Part shown: positions 31,056 to 39,155 of the stretch, in pieces
How positions within the stretch are numbered: the stretch's first letter is position 1
Layout: the number at the start of each line of letters is the position of its first letter
Origin: Halogranum rubrum
GTDB taxonomy: Archaea; Halobacteriota; Halobacteria; Halobacteriales; Haloferacaceae
Direction: 5' to 3'
NCBI RefSeq assembly: GCF_900114455.1
Contig: NZ_FOTC01000003.1
Span: forward strand, 1-64,000
DNA: 64,000 nucleotides
The notes under the pieces: generated by a model
The model's database searches: none
Told to the model about the DNA's origin: nothing
What the model saw: only the letters and a program-made list of their open reading frames with translations
Position numbers and translations under genes: made by a program

Positions 31056-32996
31056 CTAGTCGTTCTGTGCTTCCGTCCGGGCTTGTCGGCGACTGGCCCG
31101 CTCGACGAACTCGTCGGGGAGTTCGTCAATCTCGCCAGCTTGCACACCCCAGAGATGCGCGTAGAGACCGTCTTCGGACAGGAGGTCGTCGTGCGTACCA
31201 CGTTCGACGATACGGCCGTCTTCGAGGACGACGATCTGCTCGGCGTCTTTGATAGTCGAGAGGCGGTGGGCGATGGCGAACGTCGTCCGGTCTCTGGTGA
31301 GTCTGTCGAGCGAGCGCTGGATGAGCATCTCCGTCTCGGTGTCGACGTCGGACGTCGCCTCGTCGAGGACGAGGATGTCGGGGTCTTTGAGGATGGCGCG
31401 AGCGATAGAGAGGCGCTGGCGCTGTCCTCCCGACAACTTGACGCCGCGCTCGCCGATTTCGGTGTCGTACCCCTCGGGGAGGTTCTGGATGAAGTCGTGA
31501 GCTTCGGCCGCCTTCGCAGCCTCGACGAGGGCTTCGTCGTCAGTATCGAACGTCCCGTAGGCGATGTTCTCTTTGACCGTCCCGTAGAACATGAACGTCT
31601 CTTGGCTGACGTAGCCGACGGACTGCCGGAGGCTCGGAATCGTCACCTCACGCAGGTCCTGGTCGTCGACTTCGATGCTTCCCTCGTCGACGTCGTACAT
31701 TCGGAGAAGCAGTTTCAGTACCGTCGATTTCCCCGCGCCCGTCGGTCCGACGAGTGCCAGCGTGTCGCCGCCGTCGACGGTGAACGAAACGTCTTCGATG
31801 ATGGTCTCGCCATCGTCGTAGCCGAACGTGACGTCGTCGTACTCGACGCGGCCGTCGGAGACGACCAGGTCGTCGGCGTCTGGGTCTTCGACGATACGCG
31901 ACGGTTCGTCCATCAGGCCGAAGATACGGGCGCTGGAGGCGCGAGCGCGCTGATACATGTTGATGATCTGCCCGAACTGGGCCATGGGCCAGATGAACTG
32001 CTGCGTGAGCAGGATGAACGTGACGAACTCCCCCTCGCTGAGCGTCCCGGTGAGTGGGCCGGGACCGGTGCCTTCGAGCACCCAGAGGCCGCCGACGAAG
32101 AACGTCACCGCGAACCCGATACCGGCGATGATGCGAAGTGCCGGGAAGAACTTGATCCGCGTGTTGATTGCGTCCCAGTTGGCGTCGAAGTAGCCCATCG
32201 AGGAGTCGTCGACGCGGTCGGACTCGAACTCCTCCGTGTTGGAGGTCTTGATGACTTGAATCCCGCCGAGATTGTTCTCCAGTCGGGAGTTGAGTTGACC
32301 GACCGAAGAGCGCACTTCTCCGTACTTCGGCTGGATAATTTCGACGAACTTCCACGTGAACAGGGCGATGAGCGGGACAGGAACCAACGCGATGAGTGCG
32401 AGTTGCCAGTTGTACGAGAAGAGGATGGCCGCGATGGCGAGCACCATGACAGAGAGGCGGAAGAAGGAGTTCATCCCGTCGTTGAGGAAGCGCTCTAAGC
32501 GATTGACGTCGTTCGAGAGGATGGACATCATCTCGCCGGTCTGTTTGTCGGCGAAGAAGTCCATGTTCAGCCGCTGCATCTTGTCGTAAGTGTCCGTTCG
32601 GATGGCGTGCTGGATGTGTTGTGCGAAGGAGTTCCATCCCCAGTTACGAACCCAGTGGAACGCCGCCCCGCCGAAGAACCCGAACACGATGAGTCCGATG
32701 GCGAGGTAGAACTGTCCAGTCTGTGACGCGGGGATGTAGGGTGCGACCCACGCCGTGGGGACGACTGGGAGCGCCTCGGCGAACGCCTTCTCATCGCGGA
32801 AGATGGCGTCGACGGCGACGCCGAGGACGACGGGTGGGATGAGGTCGAGGACGCGTGCCGCGATACTCGCGACGACGCCGACGACGAACTGGAGGGTGTT
32901 GTCGCCACCGTACTCTGAGAAGAGACGACGCATCGGGTTGTCGGCCCGTTCGCGTTGTTCCTCGAACGGGTCGTCTTCGTCGAGAGAAGTACTCAT
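31056..32996 (-). CDS. ABC exporter, fused permease and ATPase
   Basis: The 646-residue protein is a half-transporter of the lipid A/multidrug exporter type: six transmembrane helices in about 40-340, then a nucleotide-binding domain (about 380-610) with Walker A GPTGAGKST, signature LSGGQRQRLS, Walker B DILVLDEATS and the H-loop IAHRLST. It should act as a homodimer, exporting a hydrophobic substrate that cannot be named. ATG 32996 (MSTSLDEDDPFEEQ) is preferred over one 27 bp upstream. It stands alone between two oppositely oriented genes. Confidence 0.88.
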   Translation of the reverse strand: MSTSLDEDDPFEEQRERADNPMRRLFSEYGGDNTLQFVVGVVASIAARVLDLIPPVVLGVAVDAIFRDEKAFAEALPVVPTAWVAPYIPASQTGQFYLAIGLIVFGFFGGAAFHWVRNWGWNSFAQHIQHAIRTDTYDKMQRLNMDFFADKQTGEMMSILSNDVNRLERFLNDGMNSFFRLSVMVLAIAAILFSYNWQLALIALVPVPLIALFTWKFVEIIQPKYGEVRSSVGQLNSRLENNLGGIQVIKTSNTEEFESDRVDDSSMGYFDANWDAINTRIKFFPALRIIAGIGFAVTFFVGGLWVLEGTGPGPLTGTLSEGEFVTFILLTQQFIWPMAQFGQIINMYQRARASSARIFGLMDEPSRIVEDPDADDLVVSDGRVEYDDVTFGYDDGETIIEDVSFTVDGGDTLALVGPTGAGKSTVLKLLLRMYDVDEGSIEVDDQDLREVTIPSLRQSVGYVSQETFMFYGTVKENIAYGTFDTDDEALVEAAKAAEAHDFIQNLPEGYDTEIGERGVKLSGGQRQRLSIARAILKDPDILVLDEATSDVDTETEMLIQRSLDRLTRDRTTFAIAHRLSTIKDAEQIVVLEDGRIVERGTHDDLLSEDGLYAHLWGVQAGEIDELPDEFVERASRRQARTEAQND

Positions 32997-33151
32997 TGTA
33001 CTGTGGCCGGGCCGCGCGAACAAAAGTGATTCCCTACGAATCGAAACAAGAGGGAACTGCTAGCAGACGGACTATCGGGCAAGCTGCGTCGTCGATAAAA
33101 ACAGTCGATTTGAGGGGTCTCTCCGCTCGTGTACACTCTGGTCGTGTTCGT

Positions 33152-33301
33152 TCACTCACCCTGTTTGACAATCGGCGTGAGCGTCAGTGCGTACACCGTG
33201 TCGCACTCCGAACAGCGTACTCGGGTCGTAATCTCTTCGTCGTTCCCTCGTGTGAAGTCGGAAACCGATTCGCCGCACCCACACTCGAACTGAAATTCCA
33301 T
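33152..33301 (-). CDS. Tiny zinc-finger protein, 49 residues
   Basis: A minus-strand frame from ATG 33301 to TGA 33152-33154 encodes MEFQFECGCGESVSDFTRGN, then CSEC in the middle (EEITTRVRCSECDTVYALTL) and ends PIVKQGE. CGC at 7-9 and CSEC at 31-34 make a compact zinc site. Haloarchaea carry many such micro zinc-finger proteins; none has a clear function. The sequence composition and the Cys spacing make this a confident gene despite its size. Confidence 0.7.
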   Translation of the reverse strand: MEFQFECGCGESVSDFTRGNDEEITTRVRCSECDTVYALTLTPIVKQGE

Positions 33302-33423
33302 CTGGTCACCCACCGTATTGTCTCAGTCATCAATCAAATAGCTTCGCCCCTGCTATCGAGTCTCACGGGTGGATACCGAGCGGGCAACAGCGACCGATTG
33401 ACGGCCCGTGAAGACTGGGCGCG

Positions 33424-33690
33424 CTACACGACACGCGATTCGACGTCGGGATCGATACCCGCCTCGGTCAAATCCTGTCGAATGCGCTTTCGGAGTGGGT
33501 CTGGAACCGTCTCTCTCCCCACTGGAACTGCCGTCTCGCCGTCGCCTTTCACCTTCCAGTAGAGGATGCAGTCGCTCGGTTCGTAGTACTCGATACTGTA
33601 GTGATCGTCGGCGCCGCGATAGTGTACGCGTGCGGCGAACCCCTCGGCGTGCCACCCTTCGAGACTCGTGAGGGCGTCGACGGTGTCCAT
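33424..33690 (-). CDS. Conserved haloarchaeal hypothetical protein
   Basis: From ATG 33690 the 88-residue protein runs MDTVDALTSLEGWHAEGFAA, YYEPSDCILYWKVKG, ending in an amphipathic helix (DPLRKRIRQDLTEAGIDPDV). Alternating strands in the middle suggest a small alpha/beta fold. It lies 40 bp downstream of the DUF192 gene in the same direction and may share its transcript. Function unknown. Confidence 0.7.
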   Translation of the reverse strand: MDTVDALTSLEGWHAEGFAARVHYRGADDHYSIEYYEPSDCILYWKVKGDGETAVPVGRETVPDPLRKRIRQDLTEAGIDPDVESRVV

Positions 33691-33730
33691 ACGTCTCCAT
33701 GCCGCCCCGGGGACGAGGGGGTTTCGGTCG

Positions 33731-34225
33731 TTACTCCTCGCTCTCGATACGAATCTCGTCGCCAACTTCGATGCCGTGGTCGCTCGTGTATTCGTAGGGA
33801 ACTTCGAGGACGTACTTCCCGGTTCCTTCGTACCGGGTCAGTTGCCCCTCGCTCGCGTTCGGTTCGAGCGTGGCGTGGTGAATCGCCGTGATGGTGCCGT
33901 TGGCGTCGGCGAACACGATGTCGATGGGGAACGCCATGTCGCGCATGACGTACGCACGCTGACCCTCCGAGTCGTGGACGAACAGCATACCTTCGTTCGA
34001 GCCGAGTGACGCCGTGTCGCTCAACCCGGTGTACCGCTTCTCGAAGGTGTCGGAGACACGAACGTCGACTGTCGCGAGCGTCTCGCAACTGGGGTCGTCG
34101 ACGACGGTGACGGTGGTTCGTTCGTACTCATCCTCCGAGAGGTAGCCCAAGTCGTAGGCGGCAACACCGCCCGCGGTGAGGAGGAGGACGGCGGCGATGG
34201 CCGCGAGGATCGTCTGAGAGGACAT
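33731..34225 (-). CDS. DUF192 family protein, membrane-anchored
   Basis: The 164-residue product has an N-terminal transmembrane helix (5-24) and a DUF192 domain (about 45-160) with the characteristic VRVSDTFEKRYTGLSDTASL, EGMLFVHDSEGQRAYVMRDM and FPIDIVFAD tracts. DUF192 proteins are small extracytoplasmic beta-barrels of unknown biochemical role. The domain should face outside. It is upstream of, and probably co-transcribed with, the 33424-33690 gene. Confidence 0.85.
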   Translation of the reverse strand: MSSQTILAAIAAVLLLTAGGVAAYDLGYLSEDEYERTTVTVVDDPSCETLATVDVRVSDTFEKRYTGLSDTASLGSNEGMLFVHDSEGQRAYVMRDMAFPIDIVFADANGTITAIHHATLEPNASEGQLTRYEGTGKYVLEVPYEYTSDHGIEVGDEIRIESEE

Positions 34226-34309
34226 GCCAGACAGAAGGGGCGACGTGAGAGTAAGCGTTCCGGGACAGAAAGTAACCGTTATGCGTACGGCCCGGATTTG
34301 TCGGGGTAC

Positions 34310-34383
34310 GGGCTCGTGGTCTAGTTGGTTATGACGCGGCCTTTACAAGGCCGAAATCGGTGGTTCGAATCCGCCCGAGCCCA
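34310..34383 (+). tRNA. tRNA-Val (TAC)
   Basis: A 74-nt cloverleaf with acceptor GGGCTCG/CGAGCCC, discriminator A, anticodon arm CGGCC-TTTACAA-GGCCG (anticodon TAC) and T-arm GGTGG-TTCGAAT-CCGCC. Degraded copies of its 3' end follow at 34471 and 34587. Confidence 0.92.
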
Positions 34384-34470
34384 TATTTCTGTGGCGAACA
34401 ACGTGAGCCCAGAAACATCTGTGAGGGCGGTCGAACCTTGCGGCAACCGAGCGTAGCGAGGTTGACGGAG

Positions 34471-34492
34471 TGGTTCGAATCGCCCGAGCCCA
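34471..34492 (+). repeat. tRNA-Val 3'-end echo 1
   Basis: TGGTTCGAATCGCCCGAGCC plus CA matches the tRNA-Val T-arm to acceptor end with one base missing. It lies 88 bp beyond the tRNA. Confidence 0.7.
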
Positions 34493-34586
34493 TGTGAGTG
34501 TCGCTCGCGACAGCGAGCGACCGAAGTTCTACGTGAGGAAGGATTCGAAGCAGGGAACGAAACGAGCGTAGCGAGTGGAGTGACCG

Positions 34587-34609
34587 TGGTTCGAATCCGC
34601 CCGAATCCA
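34587..34609 (+). repeat. tRNA-Val 3'-end echo 2
   Basis: TGGTTCGAATCCGCCCGAAT plus CCA repeats the tRNA-Val 3' end with a substitution in the acceptor. It again follows GAGCGTAGCGAG. Confidence 0.65.
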
Positions 34610-34855
34610 CGACAATCCGCGAGCGACAGCGAGCAGTGTTCCGTGTACTGAGGGCGGTTGGAACCTGACGACGAGTGCGGCAAATTCCCGTCGGTTGCGT
34701 CCGCTCGAAGCAGACAGTCTAATCGAACAGAACGGATCACCAACCCGGCAACAGACCTATTAGCGGCGAGTGGTGACCCGAGGTATGGACACACCGCAGG
34801 ACCGACTTCGGGTACCTCCGGGACGTGGGCCGCGCGGGACGCACAGGAGTCGAGC

Positions 34856-35428
34856 ATGAACGGACGCTACGTCGCCGTCGGCGTCGCCCTCCTCGTCGTC
34901 GTCGCAGGCGGGCTAGTCGGCGTACTGTCGACCGGTGACGGCCCGGTAGACGGCGTCGTCGACTCCGTACTCGGGAACGACTCGGCGAGCGACGACACCG
35001 AGACTGGCGATGCCGACGACCAGTCGTCGAGCGGTGGCGACGGCGGGAGTAGCGGTGGTGACGCCGCCAGCGACGGCGGGTCTGCCAGCGAACCCGAGAC
35101 GGAGTTCGCCTTCGCCGTCCGCAACATCGAGAACTGTGGGCAGACCTGCCGAGACGTGACGGTCGAACTGACGAACACGATGGACTCCCCCGCGACGGAC
35201 GTCGAGGTGGACACGCGCATCACCACCGGCGGCGACGAAATCTGGTCGGCGAGTGAGTCGTTCGACGAAGTCGACGACGGAGCGTCGAAGACGGAGACAA
35301 AGCGTGTCAAACTCGGCTACTTCGACGCCGCGAAAGTCAAACAGAACGGCGGGACGATTCGCATCAAGACGACGGTGACGTGGAACGGCGGCGAGCAGAC
35401 GTTCAGCGAGACGCGAAAAGTCGCATAG
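34856..35428 (+). CDS. Membrane-anchored secreted protein, unknown
   Basis: The 190-residue product begins with a hydrophobic N-terminal anchor (MNGRYVAVGVALLVVVAGGL), then a Ser/Gly/Asp-rich linker to about residue 85, and a C-terminal beta-sandwich-like domain (FAFAVRNIENCGQTCRDVTV, TNTMDSPATDVEVDTRI) with a Cys pair CGQTC. The pattern resembles extracytoplasmic domains that comment on 'conserved relation between vectors' in halophile surface proteins; I cannot name a family. Start ATG 34856; the open frame upstream to 34658 crosses repeat-rich DNA. Confidence 0.7.
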   Translation: MNGRYVAVGVALLVVVAGGLVGVLSTGDGPVDGVVDSVLGNDSASDDTETGDADDQSSSGGDGGSSGGDAASDGGSASEPETEFAFAVRNIENCGQTCRDVTVELTNTMDSPATDVEVDTRITTGGDEIWSASESFDEVDDGASKTETKRVKLGYFDAAKVKQNGGTIRIKTTVTWNGGEQTFSETRKVA

Positions 35429-35487
35429 GGCGCGGCGGTCCAATTCCGAAATCCTTTTGCACCAGTCCGGCATCAGTTGGAGTGTAA

Positions 35488-35561
35488 GCCGCCTTAGCTC
35501 AGACTGGGAGAGCACTCGACTGAAGATCGAGCTGTCCCCGGTTCAAATCCGGGAGGCGGCA
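35488..35561 (+). tRNA. tRNA-Phe (GAA)
   Basis: A 74-nt cloverleaf with acceptor GCCGCCT/AGGCGGC, discriminator A, anticodon loop CTGAAGA (GAA), and T-arm CCCGG-TTCAAAT-CCGGG. It is followed by GAGCGTAGCGAG inside an imperfect inverted repeat GATTTCGAC...GTCGAAATC (35568-35606), but without a 3'-end echo. Confidence 0.92.
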
Positions 35562-35706
35562 CTTCTCTGATTTCGACCGACGAGCGTAGCGAGTCACGTC
35601 GAAATCCAGTGTGATACGTGTCTGGGGTTGTCCCAGAGAACGGCCGTAAACGGTGACGGTAACACGCCGATTTCTCCACCCTGTTCTTGCGGATGTCCCG
35701 TGCAGA

Positions 35707-36763
35707 CTACTCCGACAGCGACACGGGAGCGTTCGCTGTGGCAGACTCGTAGATGGCCTCGACGATTTCGACGGCCTTGCGCGCCTCGGAGTGGTCGAGA
35801 GCGAAGCGCTCCCCGGTGGCACGGGCGTCGAGGAAGGCGCGGTAGTTCGCGGCTTCGAGAGGAACAGGTGCGTCACCACCGTCTCCCTCGGGACCGAAGC
35901 GGGCGCGAACGTCCGCGTCGCTCGCTCGCTCCTTCCGAAAGCGCCACGTCGAGAGGCCGCCACCGCGGGTTTCGGCGGTTCCGTCCCGACCCGCAATCCG
36001 AAACTCCATCTCCGATCCAGGGAACATCGAGGTAGCTGCGAGAATCTGTCCGAGGGTGCCGTCGCGGTAGCGCAGGGTGGCGACGGCCGTGTCTTCGACT
36101 TCGATGTGGTCACCCTCGTGAGCGCGAGTGTCGGTGAACGCGAACACCTCGGCGACGGGGTTGACCCCGGGGGCGAGGTCCATGCCTGCGCCGGCGAGCC
36201 ACTGGATGGCGTCGACGGCGTGGATGGACTGGTTTATCAGGGCACCGCCGCCGTCCAACTCTCTCGTGCCCTGCCACGCGTCCTCGTAGTAGTCGTCGTC
36301 GCGCCACCACGGGACGTGGGCGGACGCCACCGAAAGCGTCCCGAAGCGCCCCTCCGTGACGGCGTCTCTGATCACGCCGAGCATGGGAGTGTATCGGCGC
36401 TGGAAGATGCCGCCGAGACGGACGTCAGCGGTCTCGCAGGCGGCGACCATCCGATCGATACGCTCGGTCAATCTCCAGCGGCTTCTCACAGAGCACGTCG
36501 ACGCCGTGTTCGGCGGCCGCCAGCGTGGGGGTGAGGTGGGCTCCGCTGGGCGTGCACACAGCCAGCACGTCCGGAGTCTCGGCGTCGAGCATTGCCGCCG
36601 TGTCGGTGTAGTAAGAACAGTCGAACTCGGCGGCGAAGGCTTCGCCTTTGGACTCGGTTCGACATGACCCGGCGACCAGTTCGGCGTCGTCGAGAGTAGC
36701 GATGGCTCGCGCGTGGGTTCGGCCGGCCGATCCGATGCCAGCGATAGCGATCTGGTGGTTCAT
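35707..36763 (-). pseudogene. Gfo/Idh/MocA-family oxidoreductase, frameshifted
   Basis: Two overlapping minus-strand frames together make one oxidoreductase of about 350 residues. The first (36763 down to about 36466) has the Rossmann start IAIAGIGSAGRTHARA and the family motif CEKPLEI; the second (from about 36466 down to 35707) continues TERIDRMVAACETADVRLGG and has DGGGALINQSIHAVDAIQWL and the acid-base region. In the DNA, GAGATT is followed by an extra G (or lacks two bases) at 36466-36471, which breaks the frame between LEI and TERID. It is either a recent pseudogene or a sequencing error; the remainder of both halves is intact. Confidence 0.82.
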
Positions 36764-36805
36764 TTGCGTCTGTTTGCGTCGCCGAGAGAAAAGTCCGTAG
36801 GCGTG

Positions 36806-36979
36806 TCAGTATCGTCTGACCTCGATGCCAATCGCCTCGAAGGTGACCGGTATGGAGGTGGCCAGTATGGCCTCGTCGTAGCGGTAGAGTTCCAGAGGGT
36901 CGGTAGTGATGGGTGCCTCGTCAGTGCCGCCCGCAGAGACAGTGACGTTCGACCCGCTGTGATAGACGCCGAGTGCCAC
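36806..36979 (-). CDS. Small ORF or C-terminal gene remnant, 57 residues
   Basis: A GTG-started frame encodes VALGVYHSGSNVTVSAGGTD, then EAPITTDPLELYRYDEAILA and ends FEAIGIEVRRY. The composition is convincingly protein-like, while the overlapping ATG frame (36760-36981) is Ser/Thr/Arg-rich and looks like a shadow. The frame stays open upstream into DNA that contains a GGAGCGAAGCGAG motif and a tRNA-like echo, so this may be the end of a truncated gene. No family recognised. Confidence 0.4.
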   Translation of the reverse strand: MALGVYHSGSNVTVSAGGTDEAPITTDPLELYRYDEAILATSIPVTFEAIGIEVRRY

Positions 36980-37173
36980 ACGAGTCGTCCCCGTCCTGGG
37001 AGCGAAGCGAGTGGCCGTTATCGACGAATCAGTAACACGACCAGATTTGAATCAGAGAGCGAGCGTGGTTCAAATCCCAGAGCCAGTGTTGTTCTACAGC
37101 CGACAACGACGAGTCACTGGTCCCGTTTCACGTGTGCGGTACTTTTCACCTCCCCCTGCAACCGTGAGACCGT

Positions 37174-37599
37174 ATGACCGACACGCTCGCGTTTCTCAAG
37201 CGACTCAAGCGCCCGTTGCTCCCCGTCATGGGACTCATCTACGTCGCCGCCGGCGTGATGCATTTCGTCTCGCCGAAGGCGTTCGCCCAAATCGTCCCGC
37301 CGTCGCTCCCGCGCCCGCTCGCACTCGTCTATCTCTCCGGTGTCGCAGAGATCGTCCTCGGTATCGGCGTCCTGATTCCGCGGACGCGTCGCCACTCTGC
37401 GTGGGGACTCGTTTTGCTCTTGCTCGCCGTCTTCCCGGCGAACGTCTACATGGCGACGAGCGACGTGGTGATCAAAGGCGCGCCGGAGTGGCTCAGGAAC
37501 CCCTCCGACGCGGCGACGTGGGCGCGACTGCCGCTCCAAGCCGTCTTGATTCTCTGGGCATGGTGGTACACGCAACCGCCGGCCGACGAATCAGCGTAG
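37174..37599 (+). CDS. DoxX-like membrane protein
   Basis: The 141-residue protein has four transmembrane helices (about 15-33, 48-66, 73-92, 115-134) with the loop MHFVSPKAFAQIVPPSLPRP, a layout seen in DoxX-like proteins. The family includes subunits of thiosulfate:quinone oxidoreductase and many uncharacterised members; nothing here assigns a substrate. Start at ATG 37174. Confidence 0.78.
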   Translation: MTDTLAFLKRLKRPLLPVMGLIYVAAGVMHFVSPKAFAQIVPPSLPRPLALVYLSGVAEIVLGIGVLIPRTRRHSAWGLVLLLLAVFPANVYMATSDVVIKGAPEWLRNPSDAATWARLPLQAVLILWAWWYTQPPADESA

Positions 37600-37645
37600 A
37601 GTGGGATGTTGGCCGAGAGGGACGTGTAAACGCAGAAACGACCGG

Positions 37646-37993
37646 TTACAGACAGCTCTCGTGGACGATTCGGTTCTCCGTGTTCGGACGTCGTGACTGT
37701 CCCACGACAATCGGTTCGCTGCAGGCTGCACAGCGCATTCCGTCGTCAGCGTCGCTCGTTGCGGTCTCAGTCGCTGCCGTTGTCGACTCGACTTCCGTCT
37801 CGGTGTCACTCGCAGACTGTTCTGCTTCGGGCTTGGCCACGACAGTGTAACCGATTCCGACCGCGCCGATGCCTGCCAGCACACTGACCAGTCGGTTCTT
37901 TCGATACGACGCGGCTGTGACGAGTGCCAGCGCGGCAGCAAGAAGGATACGGGCGAGTCGAGTGTTGTCGTCGACGGTTTTGTCGGACTCCAT
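37646..37993 (-). CDS. Membrane protein with C-terminal zinc-knuckle
   Basis: The 115-residue product (ATG 37993, MESDKTVDDNTRLARILLAA) has two short hydrophobic segments (about 13-26 and 34-51), an acidic linker, and a C-terminal CAACSEPI...HESC motif (two Cys, then His and Cys) that could bind zinc. The combination suggests a small membrane protein with a cytoplasmic metal-binding tail. Family and function are unknown. Confidence 0.68.
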   Translation of the reverse strand: MESDKTVDDNTRLARILLAAALALVTAASYRKNRLVSVLAGIGAVGIGYTVVAKPEAEQSASDTETEVESTTAATETATSDADDGMRCAACSEPIVVGQSRRPNTENRIVHESCL

Positions 37994-38070
37994 ACGGGTA
38001 GATTGTGCTCCACACCCTTGTAGTTCGTTCCTTTCTCGCCACCGCGCGCCGAGCAACACGAGAGTTGCGG

Positions 38071-38844
38071 TCACAAGAACCGGTTGCCACGTCGTTTGAA
38101 CGTCTTGCGTTGCTCGACAGACGGCATCGGACAGTAGTGTTCGTCCGTCGATGGATTTGGGCGAGTATCGAAGTCTGCGTCGGGGAACGCATCGACGAGG
38201 TCGATTGCGAAGTCGCTCACGACGTCACTGAGCCGTTGGGTCAGCGAGTGAAGCGTCTCTTCGTCTCGAATCGGGAGCGTTCGCTGCTCGATAATCGGGC
38301 CGGCGTCGAACGCTTCGACCATGACGTGTGCCGTCCAGCCGGTTTCGGCTTCGTCGTGATACAGTGCCCAGAATTCGGGTGCCGCGCCTCGGTACTTGGG
38401 AAGGAGAGAGGGATGGAGGTTGATGGCCCACTCGGGAGCGTCGAGGAGTTCCGACCCCAGTCGTTGTGCACAGACGAGTGAGAGGAGTAACTCGGGCGCT
38501 GCCGAACGGACCCGGTCGACGAAATTCGGGTCAGAGATGTCCGAAACCGTCTCCACCGGAACGTCGTGAGCCTTCGCGGCAGCGCGAACCGAGTGAAGTC
38601 GACCAGTGAGGCGACGCTGGTGCGCCGGAGAGAGTAACCCGAGTGCTGCTCCTTGCGCGTAGAGTCGCCCCATTCGAAGGCTATCGACCGGGCCGAACAT
38701 CCGATACTGCTGTCGAATCATGAGGTCCGACGACGGTGGCGCGAGGACGACCTTCTCGATGCGCTCGCTGTGCGCATCGAGGATGCGATCGATTGCCTGT
38801 GGAAGATAGAGCGGGACGTCGATGGTAAAGAGCCAGACGGTCAT
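38071..38844 (-). CDS. Formyltransferase-family protein
   Basis: The 257-residue protein has the N-10-formyltetrahydrofolate-dependent transferase fold with the signature NLHPSLLPKYRGAAPEFWAL and the following HVMVEAFDAGPIIEQRTLPI. This family includes methionyl-tRNA formyltransferase, GAR transformylase and sugar formyltransferases. Archaea do not formylate initiator Met-tRNA, so a role in sugar-nucleotide or other small-molecule formylation is more likely. The N-terminal 100 residues are divergent. It stands alone; no sugar-nucleotide genes are adjacent. Confidence 0.78.
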   Translation of the reverse strand: MTVWLFTIDVPLYLPQAIDRILDAHSERIEKVVLAPPSSDLMIRQQYRMFGPVDSLRMGRLYAQGAALGLLSPAHQRRLTGRLHSVRAAAKAHDVPVETVSDISDPNFVDRVRSAAPELLLSLVCAQRLGSELLDAPEWAINLHPSLLPKYRGAAPEFWALYHDEAETGWTAHVMVEAFDAGPIIEQRTLPIRDEETLHSLTQRLSDVVSDFAIDLVDAFPDADFDTRPNPSTDEHYCPMPSVEQRKTFKRRGNRFL

Positions 38845-38931
38845 AGGAGAGACTATTCAGTACACCGATAAGAATCTCAGCACTTCTGAGACGGTCCGTA
38901 CCGAACGACAGTCGGTTCAGCTAGAGGGCTG

Positions 38932-39057
38932 TCACAGCAACGACCGGAGTAGCCGAAGCGGGAACGTGACAATCGCGATGACGATGCTAATCGCTTCCTG
39001 CGCGAACGACCGAAGTGTAGCGAGCATTGCGAGAGGACGTACTCCGAAGACACGCAT
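38932..39057 (-). CDS. Small membrane-associated protein, 41 residues
   Basis: ATG 39057 to TGA 38932-38934 encodes MRVFGVRPLAMLATLRSFAQ, EAISIVIAIVTFPLRLLRSL, L: a basic start and an amphipathic-to-hydrophobic helix. A TATA element (TATATA, 39086-39092, minus strand) lies at exactly the spacing of a leaderless haloarchaeal promoter, which supports a real short gene. Function unknown. Confidence 0.5.
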   Translation of the reverse strand: MRVFGVRPLAMLATLRSFAQEAISIVIAIVTFPLRLLRSLL

Positions 39058-39085
39058 CCGGGGTCTGGCTGCACCTGCAAGGCGC

Positions 39086-39092
39086 ATATATA
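39086..39092 (-). promoter_or_regulatory. TATA box for the 41-residue ORF
   Basis: TATATAT on the minus strand centred about 32 bp before ATG 39057. Confidence 0.45.
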
Positions 39093-39155
39093 CCCGAGCA
39101 GCAGACCGTCCAGAGTCGAAGCAGCGGGTGGTCTCCCGACGAGAGCGTAGCCACA

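Larger units (their letters stand above)
34384..34855. other. tRNA-Val downstream region with echoes and a hairpin
   Basis: No gene is supported. It contains two echoes of the tRNA-Val 3' end, each preceded by GAGCGTAGCGAG (34449-34460 and 34564-34575), and a perfect hairpin GTCGCTCGC-GACA-GCGAGCGAC (34500-34521). The right end holds the promoter of the next gene. Confidence 0.6.

Noticed and set aside
30975-32498. A 507-codon plus-strand frame opposite the ABC exporter
   Set aside because: Antisense shadow; the exporter has all ABC motifs and is the real gene.
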